Positions 34,859 to 42,228 of a DNA stretch of 64,000 nucleotides are shown here, piece after piece (within the stretch, counting starts at the first letter, position 1; each line of letters opens with the position of its first letter). The stretch lies in the NCBI GenBank assembly GCA_958403385.1, contig CATXXC010000007.1:1-64000 (forward strand), given 5' to 3'. The stretch comes from an uncultured Collinsella sp. GTDB taxonomy: Bacteria > Actinomycetota > Coriobacteriia > Coriobacteriales > Coriobacteriaceae. The notes beneath the pieces were generated by a model that was not told where the DNA came from, searched no databases, and saw only the letters and a list, made by a program, of their open reading frames with translations. Both the position numbers and the translations under genes were made by a program.

Positions 34859-34895
34859 AAGGGGGTTGTCCATATTCGGGCAACCCCCCTTTTTT
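34859..34895 (+). terminator. Terminator after gpmI
   Basis: A stem of at least eight G-C-rich pairs (34861-34868 with 34881-34888) runs into a long T-tract. A smaller hairpin (about 34836-34856) lies just upstream and may assist. Confidence 0.88.
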
Positions 34896-34999
34896 GGTAT
34901 TTCTGCCATATCTGCCCCGTCCCCAAATGGCAGGTGGGGGAGTGTCGGGGGTTGTGGTACAGTACTGGAGTTTGAATTGTTCTATTAAGGAGCTTATCT

Positions 35000-35254
35000 A
35001 TGGGTCCGTTCCAGATTCTTCTGTTTGTCGTTTGGGCTGTCTCTGCCGTGGCGCTGACGATTCTCGTCCTGATGCATTCCGGTAAGGGCACCGGCGTTTC
35101 GGATATGATTGCCAGCTCGCTGTATAACTCCAGCTCTGCCACGGGCGTCATGGAGCAGAACCTCGATCGCCTGACGGTAATTATGGCCGTCGTTTTTGCC
35201 GTGTGCGTCGTCCTGTGCATGTTCTTCTTCCCGCAGGGCATCGTCGGCTATTAA
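35000..35254 (+). CDS. secG: Preprotein translocase subunit SecG
   Basis: SecG is a small membrane subunit of the SecYEG channel. This 84-residue protein has two hydrophobic segments (about residues 4-24 and 57-76) and the family motif L-M-H-S-G-K-G-T-G-V-S-D-M between them. TTAAGGAG precedes the ATG. It has its own terminators on both sides, so it is a single-gene unit, in the position usual for actinobacterial secG after tpi. Confidence 0.93.
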   Translation: MGPFQILLFVVWAVSAVALTILVLMHSGKGTGVSDMIASSLYNSSSATGVMEQNLDRLTVIMAVVFAVCVVLCMFFFPQGIVGY

Positions 35255-35278
35255 GCTCGAGCCACATAAATACTTGAA

Positions 35279-35308
35279 AAGGGTTCCGCAAGTGCGGGAC
35301 CCTTTTTG
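35279..35308 (+). terminator. Terminator after secG
   Basis: An 11-bp stem with one G-U pair (35279-35289 with 35294-35304) and a four-base loop ends in a T-tract. Confidence 0.88.
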
Positions 35309-35420
35309 TTTACATATTTGTAACAGAGTCAAAATATCCTCATATACTTCGCCCAACTAAAGAAAATCTCGACCGTTAACCGGAATTAGCCCCAAATCGT
35401 GCATAAAATGCGCTACTGTA

Positions 35421-35449
35421 TTGCAATACGTTGGCCCGCTTTGTATAAC
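35421..35449 (+). promoter_or_regulatory. Promoter of the oligopeptide ABC operon
   Basis: TTGCAA (35421-35426) and TATAAC (35444-35449) are separated by 17 bases, about 95 bases ahead of the binding-protein start. The remainder of the gap after secG is AT-rich upstream sequence with no gene. Confidence 0.6.
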
Positions 35450-35545
35450 CAGCCAAAACGGCGGACCGCGTTTGAATGGTTCGATTGGGCTGTCTTGACG
35501 TTGCCCGACCGAACTTACTTTGTCCTATCTCATAAGGAGGATGGC

Positions 35546-37222
35546 ATGGCTGATTCTATGTTCCACCAGCCCGTTATGGGTCGTCGCGCCTTTGTCGGCG
35601 GTACCCTTGCTGCGAGCTCCATGGCTTTTCTTGCCGCATGCGGCAAGAAGGGCGGCGACGCTTCCGGTTCTGAGTCCGGTTCGACGCTGAACTTCTACAT
35701 CAACAACCCGGTCTGCATCGATCCCTATAACGTCCAGGAGGACCAGGGCACTCAGGTCGAGTACCAGCTCTTTGATGCTCTGACCTCTTATGACGCCGAG
35801 AAGGGCGAGATCGTTCCGCTGGCTTGCGAGTCCTTTGAGGCCAACGACGACGCCACCGAGTTCACCTTCAAGATCAAGAAGGCCAAGTTCCACAACGGTG
35901 ACGACGTTACCTCCAAGTCCTTCAAGCTCGGTTGGGAGCGTCTGGTCAACACCAAGTCGGCCATCGCTACCGAGTACGGCCCTTCCGAGGTCTCCTATCA
36001 CCTTTCTATGGTCGAGGGCTATGACGACCTGCTTGCCGGTAACGCTACCGAGCTCAGCGGTGTTACTTGCCCCGACGATGAGACCCTCGTCGTCAAGCTG
36101 TCTTCCGCTTACGCCGACTTCCCCTTCGTCGCCTCTCACCCGGCTCTGGCCCCGGTTCCCGAGTGCGCCGAGTCCGATGTCAAGAGCTTCTATCTTGCAC
36201 CGGTCGGTAACGGCCCGTTCATGATGGACGGCAAGTGGGAGGATGGTCAGGAGATCAACCTTAAGAAGTTCGACGATTACTATGGCGACAAGGCCAAGAT
36301 CGATAGCATCCACTTCCAGGTCATCAAGGACATGGAGACTGCTTACAAGGAGTTCCAGGCCGGTAACCTCGATGTCTGCGACGTTCCCGTTGCTCAGATC
36401 GATGCCGCCAAGAAGGATCGCGGCGTGTCCAAGGACGGCTACACCATGGGTGACGGCGAGCGCATGCTGCTCGGCGCCGAGCCTTCCACGTACTATCTGA
36501 CCTGCAACACCACGGCCGAGCCGTTCAACAACGCCGACTTGCGTAGGGGCATCTCCCTGGCCATCAACCGTGAGGCCATCTGCAAGACCATCTTCAAGGG
36601 TACCCGTACCCCTGCCGACGGCATTGTTCCTCCGGGCATCGATGGCTACAAGGAGGGCGCATGGGAGTTCTGCGCCTACGATGTCGACAAGGCTAACGAG
36701 TACCTCGACAAGGTTGCTCCCGCTGGCGCTAACGGGGATCGTGGCATTAGCGTGACCCTTTCCTACAACCAGGACGGCGGTCACAAGGAGATCATGGAGT
36801 CCATCATCGGCGACCTCGCCAAGGTTGGCGTTACCGCTGTCTCCGATACCCCTGAGTGGTCTGCCCTGCTCGAGCAGTATCAGAACTTTAACTATCAGTT
36901 CGGTCGTCTGGGTTGGATTGCCGACTACCCGATCATGGACAACTTCCTGTATCCGCTGTTCCACTCCGACTCCCTCGGTGGCGACAACCGCTCTGGTTAC
37001 AGCAACCCCGAGTTCGACGCCAAGGTCGACGAGGCTCGTACTATTGTTGACGATAAGGAGCGCGTCGCTAAGATGCAGGAGGCCGACGCAATGGTCGCTG
37101 CCGACTGCCCGGTCATCCCTGTGATGTTCTACACGCACACCATCGTCGGTTCCGATCGCATCAAGCACCTCTATGTCGATCCGCAGAAGCATGCCGAGCT
37201 GGGTACCGCTGAGCTCGCCTAA
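35546..37222 (+). CDS. Oligopeptide ABC substrate-binding lipoprotein (OppA type)
   Basis: A family-5 solute-binding protein, exported and lipid-anchored: a Tat-like G-R-R-A-F-V-G-G is followed by a hydrophobic run and the lipobox L-A-A-C at about residues 29-32. The body resembles OppA/MppA-type peptide binders, with N-F-Y-I-N-N-P early on, the F-H-N-G-D-D-V-T-S motif, and a W-I-A-D-Y-P-I-M-D-N-F-L-Y-P stretch near the C-terminus. From the ATG at 35546, five bases after AAGGAGG, it has 558 residues. It heads an operon with two permeases and two separate ATPases, the classical Opp layout. Peptides are the likely substrate. Confidence 0.88.
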   Translation: MADSMFHQPVMGRRAFVGGTLAASSMAFLAACGKKGGDASGSESGSTLNFYINNPVCIDPYNVQEDQGTQVEYQLFDALTSYDAEKGEIVPLACESFEANDDATEFTFKIKKAKFHNGDDVTSKSFKLGWERLVNTKSAIATEYGPSEVSYHLSMVEGYDDLLAGNATELSGVTCPDDETLVVKLSSAYADFPFVASHPALAPVPECAESDVKSFYLAPVGNGPFMMDGKWEDGQEINLKKFDDYYGDKAKIDSIHFQVIKDMETAYKEFQAGNLDVCDVPVAQIDAAKKDRGVSKDGYTMGDGERMLLGAEPSTYYLTCNTTAEPFNNADLRRGISLAINREAICKTIFKGTRTPADGIVPPGIDGYKEGAWEFCAYDVDKANEYLDKVAPAGANGDRGISVTLSYNQDGGHKEIMESIIGDLAKVGVTAVSDTPEWSALLEQYQNFNYQFGRLGWIADYPIMDNFLYPLFHSDSLGGDNRSGYSNPEFDAKVDEARTIVDDKERVAKMQEADAMVAADCPVIPVMFYTHTIVGSDRIKHLYVDPQKHAELGTAELA

Positions 37223-37319
37223 GAGTTTGCAGCTTCCGTGAGGGTCAAGTATTTACGTAGACCTCATGGGAAACATACAGTTCTCCCTAACCTGGGGTAA
37301 ACTGGCTGATGGTAATTTT

Positions 37320-37347
37320 GGGATGCCGGTCTGGCGATCGGCATCCC
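37320..37347 (+). promoter_or_regulatory. Intercistronic hairpin after the binding-protein gene
   Basis: A perfect 9-bp stem (37320-37328 with 37339-37347) without a real T-tract separates the binding-protein gene from the permeases. It probably sets differential expression, as at 19255. Confidence 0.6.
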
Positions 37348-37378
37348 ATTTAGGTTAATCCCTAGATAGGGGAGTGGT

Positions 37379-38416
37379 ATGGGTAAGTACATCGTTAAAC
37401 GTGTGCTTCAGTTCATCCCGGTGTTTTTGGGCGTTACGCTGATTCTGTTCGCCCTCCAGAATATCGTGCCGGGAGATCCGATCAAGCTGATCGGTGGAGA
37501 CAAGGCTCTGTCCCCCGAGGTGGAGCTTCAGCTTCGCGTCCGCTATCACCTAGTCCAGTCGGACGAGGACGGCAACGCGATTCTTGACGAGAACGGCGAT
37601 CCCGTTCAAACGTCGCTCGTGGACCGTTACTTGTATTACATGAACGGCCTGCTTCATGGCGATCTGGGCAATTCGTATCAGCGCAAGCTGCCGGTTACGG
37701 AAATCTTTGCCCAGAAGTATCCGTATACGGTCAAACTTGCCGCGTGCGCCATCGTGCTCGAGGCAATTATGGGTATCGGTGCGGGTATCATTTCGGCGGT
37801 AAAGCGGTATTCCTTCTGGGATATTTTGGTAACGCTTACCACGTCGATCCTCGTTGCGGTCCCGGCCTTCTGGCTCGGTATGTTGCTGCAGCTGTTCTTT
37901 GGCGTCATCCTCAAGGACGCCACGGGCGGTGCAATCTCCATGCCGATCTCGGGTGCCGGCGGTTCCAGCTCTCAGTATCAGGATTGGATGCACTATGTGC
38001 TTCCGACCATTACGCTGGCTTCGGTTTCGACCGCTTATGCTGCGCGCATCATGCGCTCGCAGCTGCTTGACGTCATGAACCAGGATTACATCCGTACAGC
38101 AAAGGCCAAGGGTCTCTCTAATCGTGCGATCATCGTCAAGCATGCGCTTAAGAATGCACTCATCCCCGTCGTTACCTATATTGGTGTCGACTTTGGCGGC
38201 ATGCTTTCGGGCGCCATCCTGACCGAGACGGTCTTTAACTGGCCCGGTATCGGCTATGAGGTCTATCGCGCCATTAGCATGCGTGACTGGCCCATCGTTA
38301 TGGGCGGCGTTACGCTCATCGTCGTCGTCGTCATGGTGATCAACCTGCTCGTCGACATTAGCTATGCATTCCTCGACCCGCGCATCCGCCTTGGCGGTCC
38401 GTCGGATAAGGCCTAA
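37379..38416 (+). CDS. Oligopeptide ABC permease OppB
   Basis: The first membrane subunit of the Opp-type importer, 345 residues with about six hydrophobic segments. The start M-G-K-Y-I-V-K-R-V-L-Q matches OppB, a long extracytoplasmic loop (about residues 35-110) follows the first helix, and the ATPase-contact loop Q-D-Y-I-R-T-A-K-A-K-G-L is present. The ATG follows AGGGGAG. The next permease gene begins 14 bp after its stop. Confidence 0.92.
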   Translation: MGKYIVKRVLQFIPVFLGVTLILFALQNIVPGDPIKLIGGDKALSPEVELQLRVRYHLVQSDEDGNAILDENGDPVQTSLVDRYLYYMNGLLHGDLGNSYQRKLPVTEIFAQKYPYTVKLAACAIVLEAIMGIGAGIISAVKRYSFWDILVTLTTSILVAVPAFWLGMLLQLFFGVILKDATGGAISMPISGAGGSSSQYQDWMHYVLPTITLASVSTAYAARIMRSQLLDVMNQDYIRTAKAKGLSNRAIIVKHALKNALIPVVTYIGVDFGGMLSGAILTETVFNWPGIGYEVYRAISMRDWPIVMGGVTLIVVVVMVINLLVDISYAFLDPRIRLGGPSDKA

Positions 38417-38430
38417 GGGAGGTACGTCTC

Positions 38431-39366
38431 ATGCAAGAAACTGATTCTCAGTCTCAGGAGCAGGCTACCGCCACCAAGGCCGCATCTGCTCCCGCCAAGT
38501 CCCGCACGCTGTGGGGCGACGCTTTTAAGCGTCTTCGCAAGAACAAGCTCGCCGTTATCGGTGTCTGCTGGATTATCATCGTCGTTTTGGTTGCCCTGAC
38601 CGCCGATCTGTGGGCTAAGCCCTGGCTCGGTTCGCCGACGGCTTCCGATTCGACCACCATGGCCGAGACATCGCTGCTGGCTCCGTGTGCCGAGCACCCG
38701 TTTGGCACCGATGCCCTCGGTCGTGACATTCTCGTCCGTGTTATCTACGGTGCACGCGTTTCGCTGTCCGTCGGCATTATGGCCACCGCGATCTCCACGC
38801 TAATTGGTCTGGTCATGGGTGCTCTGGCCGGTTTCTACGGCGGCATCTGGGATACGATCATCATGCGCTGTGCGGACATCTTCCTGGCGTTCCCGTACGT
38901 GCTGTTCGTTGTCGCCATGATCGCCGTTATTGGCCGTGGCCTTCAGAACGTCTTTATCGCCATCGGTATTCTCGGCTGGCCTTCGATTGCGCGCGTCTTC
39001 CGATCCGCGATCCTGACGGTCAAGGAAAATGACTATGTTGATGCTGCGCGCGCGATGGGTGCATCCGATGCTCGTATCGTCGTGCGTCACATCTTCCCGA
39101 ACTCCGTCGCCTCCATCGTGGTCTACGCGACCATGAACATTGGTGGCGCCATTCTGACCGAGTCCGCTCTGTCCTTCCTCGGCATGGGCGTTATTCCGCC
39201 TACGCCTTCGTGGGGCTCCATGATTCAGGACGGTCAGCAGTATCTTCTGACCGCTCCCTGGATGATGATCATGCCCGGTCTGGCAATTCTCTCGACGGTG
39301 CTCGCCTTCACCCTGCTGGGTGACGGTCTGCGCGACGCCCTCGACGTCAAGATGAAGGACGCATAA
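38431..39366 (+). CDS. Oligopeptide ABC permease OppC
   Basis: The second membrane subunit, 311 residues. It has the OppC-type cytoplasmic N-terminal tail of about 35 residues, the F-G-T-D-A-L-G-R-D signature after the first helix, five further hydrophobic segments, and the contact loop N-D-Y-V-D-A-A-R-A-M-G-A. GGGAGG precedes the ATG. The ATPase gene follows after 2 bp. Confidence 0.92.
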   Translation: MQETDSQSQEQATATKAASAPAKSRTLWGDAFKRLRKNKLAVIGVCWIIIVVLVALTADLWAKPWLGSPTASDSTTMAETSLLAPCAEHPFGTDALGRDILVRVIYGARVSLSVGIMATAISTLIGLVMGALAGFYGGIWDTIIMRCADIFLAFPYVLFVVAMIAVIGRGLQNVFIAIGILGWPSIARVFRSAILTVKENDYVDAARAMGASDARIVVRHIFPNSVASIVVYATMNIGGAILTESALSFLGMGVIPPTPSWGSMIQDGQQYLLTAPWMMIMPGLAILSTVLAFTLLGDGLRDALDVKMKDA

Positions 39367-39368
39367 GG

Positions 39369-40460
39369 ATGAAGAAGAACAAGAACTATGTGGACCTGAA
39401 GGACCAGCCGGTTCCCGAGGGCCAGCATCTGCTCGAGGTCGATGACCTTAAGATGTATTTCCACACCGAGGATGGCATTGTTCGCGCTGTCGACGGTGTC
39501 TCCTACACGCTCGATCGCGGCGAGACCCTGGGCGTCGTCGGCGAGTCCGGCTCTGGCAAGTCCGTGACCGCCATGACCATCATGGGTCTTATCTCGATGC
39601 CTCCGGGAAAGATTGAGGGCGGCGACGTTCGCTATCGCGGTCGTTCTATCCTTGAGATGACCGAGGAAGAGATGCAGCACATTCGCGGTAACGATATCGC
39701 GATGATTTTCCAGGATCCTATGACCTCCTTGAACCCGGTCTATAAGATCGGCAAGCAGGTGGGCGAGGGCCTTCGTCTGCATCGCGGTTACTCCAAGCAG
39801 GAGGCGCTCAAGCGCGCCACCGAGCTTTTGGACCTCGTTGGCATTCCTGAACCCGAGAAGCGCGTCAATGAGTATCCGCACCAGTTCTCTGGCGGTATGC
39901 GTCAGCGCGTCATGATTGCCATGGCTCTTGCCTGCGATCCCGATATTCTGATTGCCGATGAGCCCACGACTGCCCTGGACGTTACCATCCAGGCTCAGAT
40001 TATTGAGCTTATGCAGGAAATGCAGGAGAAGAACGGCAACGCCATCATCATGATTACCCATGACCTGGGTGTTGTCGCTGATATGGCCGACAAGATCATG
40101 GTTATGTACGCCGGCCGTCCCGTCGAGTTCGGTACTGCCGAGGAAATCTTCTACGAGAGCCGCCACCCCTACACCTGGGGCCTTATCCGCTCCATCCCGG
40201 AGCAGGCCATCGAAGAGAAGAAGCCGCTTACGCCGATTCACGGCAACCCGCCTTCGCTCATGAACCTGCCTGAGGGCTGCGTCTTCTCTCCTCGTTGTCC
40301 CTATGCGACGGACAAGTGCCGCAAGCAGCGCCCCGAGCGCGTTGTCACCGAGTCTGGTCACTACTCTGCGTGCCACTACTCCGGTGACCCCGAGTTCCTC
40401 AAGAACGCTCCTGAGACGTCCCGTACACGCAAGGATTCCAAGAAGGGAGGCGAGGCGTAA
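39369..40460 (+). CDS. Oligopeptide ABC ATP-binding protein OppD
   Basis: An ATPase subunit of 363 residues. Walker A G-E-S-G-S-G-K-S, signature F-S-G-G-M-R-Q-R-V, Walker B I-L-I-A-D-E-P-T-T-A-L-D and switch region I-T-H-D are present. The C-terminal oligopeptide-type extension has the cysteine pattern C-V-F-S-P-R-C-P-Y-A-x-x-x-C plus a late Cys, which in some OppD proteins binds an Fe-S cluster. The stop overlaps the oppF start by one base. Confidence 0.92.
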   Translation: MKKNKNYVDLKDQPVPEGQHLLEVDDLKMYFHTEDGIVRAVDGVSYTLDRGETLGVVGESGSGKSVTAMTIMGLISMPPGKIEGGDVRYRGRSILEMTEEEMQHIRGNDIAMIFQDPMTSLNPVYKIGKQVGEGLRLHRGYSKQEALKRATELLDLVGIPEPEKRVNEYPHQFSGGMRQRVMIAMALACDPDILIADEPTTALDVTIQAQIIELMQEMQEKNGNAIIMITHDLGVVADMADKIMVMYAGRPVEFGTAEEIFYESRHPYTWGLIRSIPEQAIEEKKPLTPIHGNPPSLMNLPEGCVFSPRCPYATDKCRKQRPERVVTESGHYSACHYSGDPEFLKNAPETSRTRKDSKKGGEA

Positions 40461-41488
40461 TGGCAGATACCAACGAGCGTACTCCGCTGCTGAAGGTCGA
40501 GCACCTCTCTAAGGAGTTTCCCGCTGAGTCCGGCATGTTCGCCAAGCGCTTCTCTAAGCGTGTCGTCTCTGCTGTGAATGACATTTCGTTCGAGATTTAT
40601 CCGGGCGAGACCTTTGGCCTGGTCGGCGAGTCTGGTTGCGGTAAGTCCACCACGGGCCGCACCATCATGCGCCTGACCAAGCCGACCGCCGGTAAGGTGT
40701 TCTTCCAGGGTAAAGATGTTGCCGAGATGAGCAAGCATGAGATCAAGGACATGCGTCGCGAGATGCAGTTTATCTTCCAGGATCCTTATGCTTCGCTGAA
40801 TCCCCGTATGACCATCGGCGAGATTGTCTCCGAGCCCATGACCATTCACGGCGTGGGCACCAAGGAAGAGCGCATTGAGCGTGTCCGCGAGCTGCTGGAC
40901 GTCGTCGGTCTGAACCCCGAGCACATTAACCGCTATCCTCATGAGTTCTCCGGCGGTCAGCGTCAGCGTGTCGGCATTGCCCGCGCGTTCGCTCTGAAGC
41001 CCAAGCTGATCATCTGCGACGAGCCTGTCTCTGCACTTGACGTTTCCATTCAGGCCCAGGTTTTGAACCTGCTGAAGGAGCTTCAGGATAAGTTCGGTAC
41101 TGCTTATCTCTTCATTGCTCACGACCTCTCCGTCGTGCAGCACATCTCCGATCGCGTTGCCGTTATGTACCTGGGTAAGATGGTTGAGGTTTCGGACTGG
41201 AAGACGCTCTACAGCGAGCCTCACCATCCGTACACGCAGTCGCTGCTGTCTGCCGTGCCGGTGCCCGATCCTGATATCCAGAAGACCCGCAAGCGCATCA
41301 TCCTCGCCGGCGATCCGCCGTCACCGTTGGATCCGCCGACCGGTTGCCGTTTCCACACCCGCTGCCCAATCGCGCAGGGTATTTGCTCTGAGAAGCTTCC
41401 CGAGTTTAAGGAAGTCGCACCGGGTCACTGCTGCGCGTGCCACTTCGCGGAGCCGTTCCCGATCAAGGAATCGCACATCGACCTGTAG
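40460..41488 (+). CDS. Oligopeptide ABC ATP-binding protein OppF
   Basis: The partner ATPase, 342 residues. Walker A G-E-S-G-C-G-K-S-T, signature F-S-G-G-Q-R-Q-R-V-G, Walker B L-I-I-C-D-E-P-V-S-A-L-D and switch segment I-A-H-D are visible. The C-terminal extension contains G-C-R-F-H-T-R-C-P-I-A-x-x-x-C and a final C-C-A-C-H cluster. The start ATG shares a base with the stop of oppD, behind GGGAGGCG. It ends the operon; a giant palindrome begins 14 bp later and may terminate the transcript. Confidence 0.92.
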   Translation: MADTNERTPLLKVEHLSKEFPAESGMFAKRFSKRVVSAVNDISFEIYPGETFGLVGESGCGKSTTGRTIMRLTKPTAGKVFFQGKDVAEMSKHEIKDMRREMQFIFQDPYASLNPRMTIGEIVSEPMTIHGVGTKEERIERVRELLDVVGLNPEHINRYPHEFSGGQRQRVGIARAFALKPKLIICDEPVSALDVSIQAQVLNLLKELQDKFGTAYLFIAHDLSVVQHISDRVAVMYLGKMVEVSDWKTLYSEPHHPYTQSLLSAVPVPDPDIQKTRKRIILAGDPPSPLDPPTGCRFHTRCPIAQGICSEKLPEFKEVAPGHCCACHFAEPFPIKESHIDL

Positions 41489-41502
41489 TCGGTTGTTTGT
41501 CC

Positions 41503-41629
41503 GGGCCCGCTCTGGTGTTACTTTTCAGAACGTCCTCGGACATGCAAGTAACCCCCGCTGCGCACTTCGTGCGGCGGGGGTTTCTTGCGTCCTGCGGAGT
41601 GTTCTGAAAAGTAACACCAGGGCGGGCCC
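41503..41629. repeat. Long palindrome A (29-bp arms) downstream of the opp operon
   Basis: Arms 41503-41531 and 41601-41629 are complementary over 29 bp, with a single T/C difference that leaves a G-U pair. Inside, an AACCCCCGC/GCGGGGGTT block and a GCAC-TTC-GTGC tip continue the hairpin, so almost all 127 bp fold on themselves. T-rich sequence follows the inner block, so the inner part alone also resembles a terminator. Confidence 0.9.
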
Positions 41630-41694
41630 TGCGGTAACTCGGCAGGTGGAGTGCGATTCCTTAATCGCTCACTTAATCTGATGAGAAATTGAGT

Positions 41695-41749
41695 GAGGCC
41701 GGAGCTTTGGCTCCGGCCTCCTTATATAAGGGCTCGGCTTTGCCGAGCC
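41695..41749 (+). terminator. Two stacked terminator-like hairpins
   Basis: A perfect 11-bp stem (41695-41705 with 41710-41720) is followed by CTTATAT, and 10 bases later an 8-bp perfect stem (41731-41738 with 41742-41749). They probably ensure termination before the tRNA-Leu unit. Confidence 0.65.
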
Positions 41750-41810
41750 ACCAAATTTACATCAGCCCCCAGAACATGTTTGAGAACTGTGCCTGAAGTA
41801 TGTATTTGCA

Positions 41811-41935
41811 GGCCCCGAATCGGTGTTGCCTCCCGGCGCATTCCGCAGGGGGAGCGATATTTTGCAGCACGAAGTGCGCAACAAAATATCGCTCATGCCC
41901 GAGGACGCGCCGGGAGGCAACACCGATTCGGGGCC
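41811..41935. repeat. Long palindrome B (29-bp perfect arms)
   Basis: Arms 41811-41839 and 41907-41935 are perfectly complementary over 29 bp. An inner perfect 13-bp stem (41852-41864 with 41882-41894) and a GCAC-GAA-GTGC tip (41867-41877) complete a 125-bp hairpin. The tip is the reverse complement of that in palindrome A, while the arms are unrelated. Confidence 0.92.
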
Positions 41936-41973
41936 GAACATATAGATCTACCAGCGCATTTACAAATTCGTAA

Positions 41974-42022
41974 ACTTTTTTGAAAAAAGTGCTTGCACAG
42001 TTCTCGAATCATAGGTTATTAT
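41974..42022 (+). promoter_or_regulatory. tRNA-Leu promoter with palindromic A/T upstream motif
   Basis: The -35 TTGCAC (41993-41998) and -10 TATTAT (42017-42022) have an 18-base spacer. Immediately upstream lies ACTTTTTTGAAAAAAGT, a motif repeated before the two other tRNA units here. Confidence 0.75.
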
Positions 42023-42079
42023 CTTCCTCGTTGAACGCGCGGGTCCAACAAAACGAACCGTGAATCAACAACATAGCAT

Positions 42080-42169
42080 GTCGGAGTGGCGGAATTGGCA
42101 GACGCGCTAGCTTGAGGTGCTAGTGACCGCTTTTTGGTCATGCGGGTTCAAGTCCCGCCTCCGACACCA
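42080..42169 (+). tRNA. tRNA-Leu (GAG)
   Basis: The acceptor stem GTCGGAG/CTCCGAC, an anticodon stem CTAGC/GCTAG with loop TTGAGGT (anticodon GAG), a long variable arm as in class II tRNA, and the T-loop GGTTCAAGTCC are all present. CCA is encoded at 42167-42169. Confidence 0.95.
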
Positions 42170-42179
42170 TCGCATTTGA

Positions 42180-42204
42180 GAAGCCTCTTCGGAGGCTTTT
42201 TTGT
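42180..42204 (+). terminator. Terminator of tRNA-Leu
   Basis: A GAAGCCTC stem with TTCG tetraloop and complementary GAGGCT ends in a T-tract, ten bases after the tRNA. Confidence 0.85.
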
Positions 42205-42228
42205 TACCGATAGACGGTGGGGTCCACG

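Noticed and set aside
35399..35545. N-terminal extension of the OppA-like protein
   Set aside because: It spans the promoter at 35421-35449 and would bury the lipoprotein signal; AAGGAGG points to 35546.
41503..41629. Insertion sequence or MITE for palindrome A
   Set aside because: No target-site duplication or transposase was seen and the arms differ from the other palindromes.
41693..41983. Arg-rich frame between the opp operon and tRNA-Leu
   Set aside because: It covers terminators and palindrome B, with no ribosome site.
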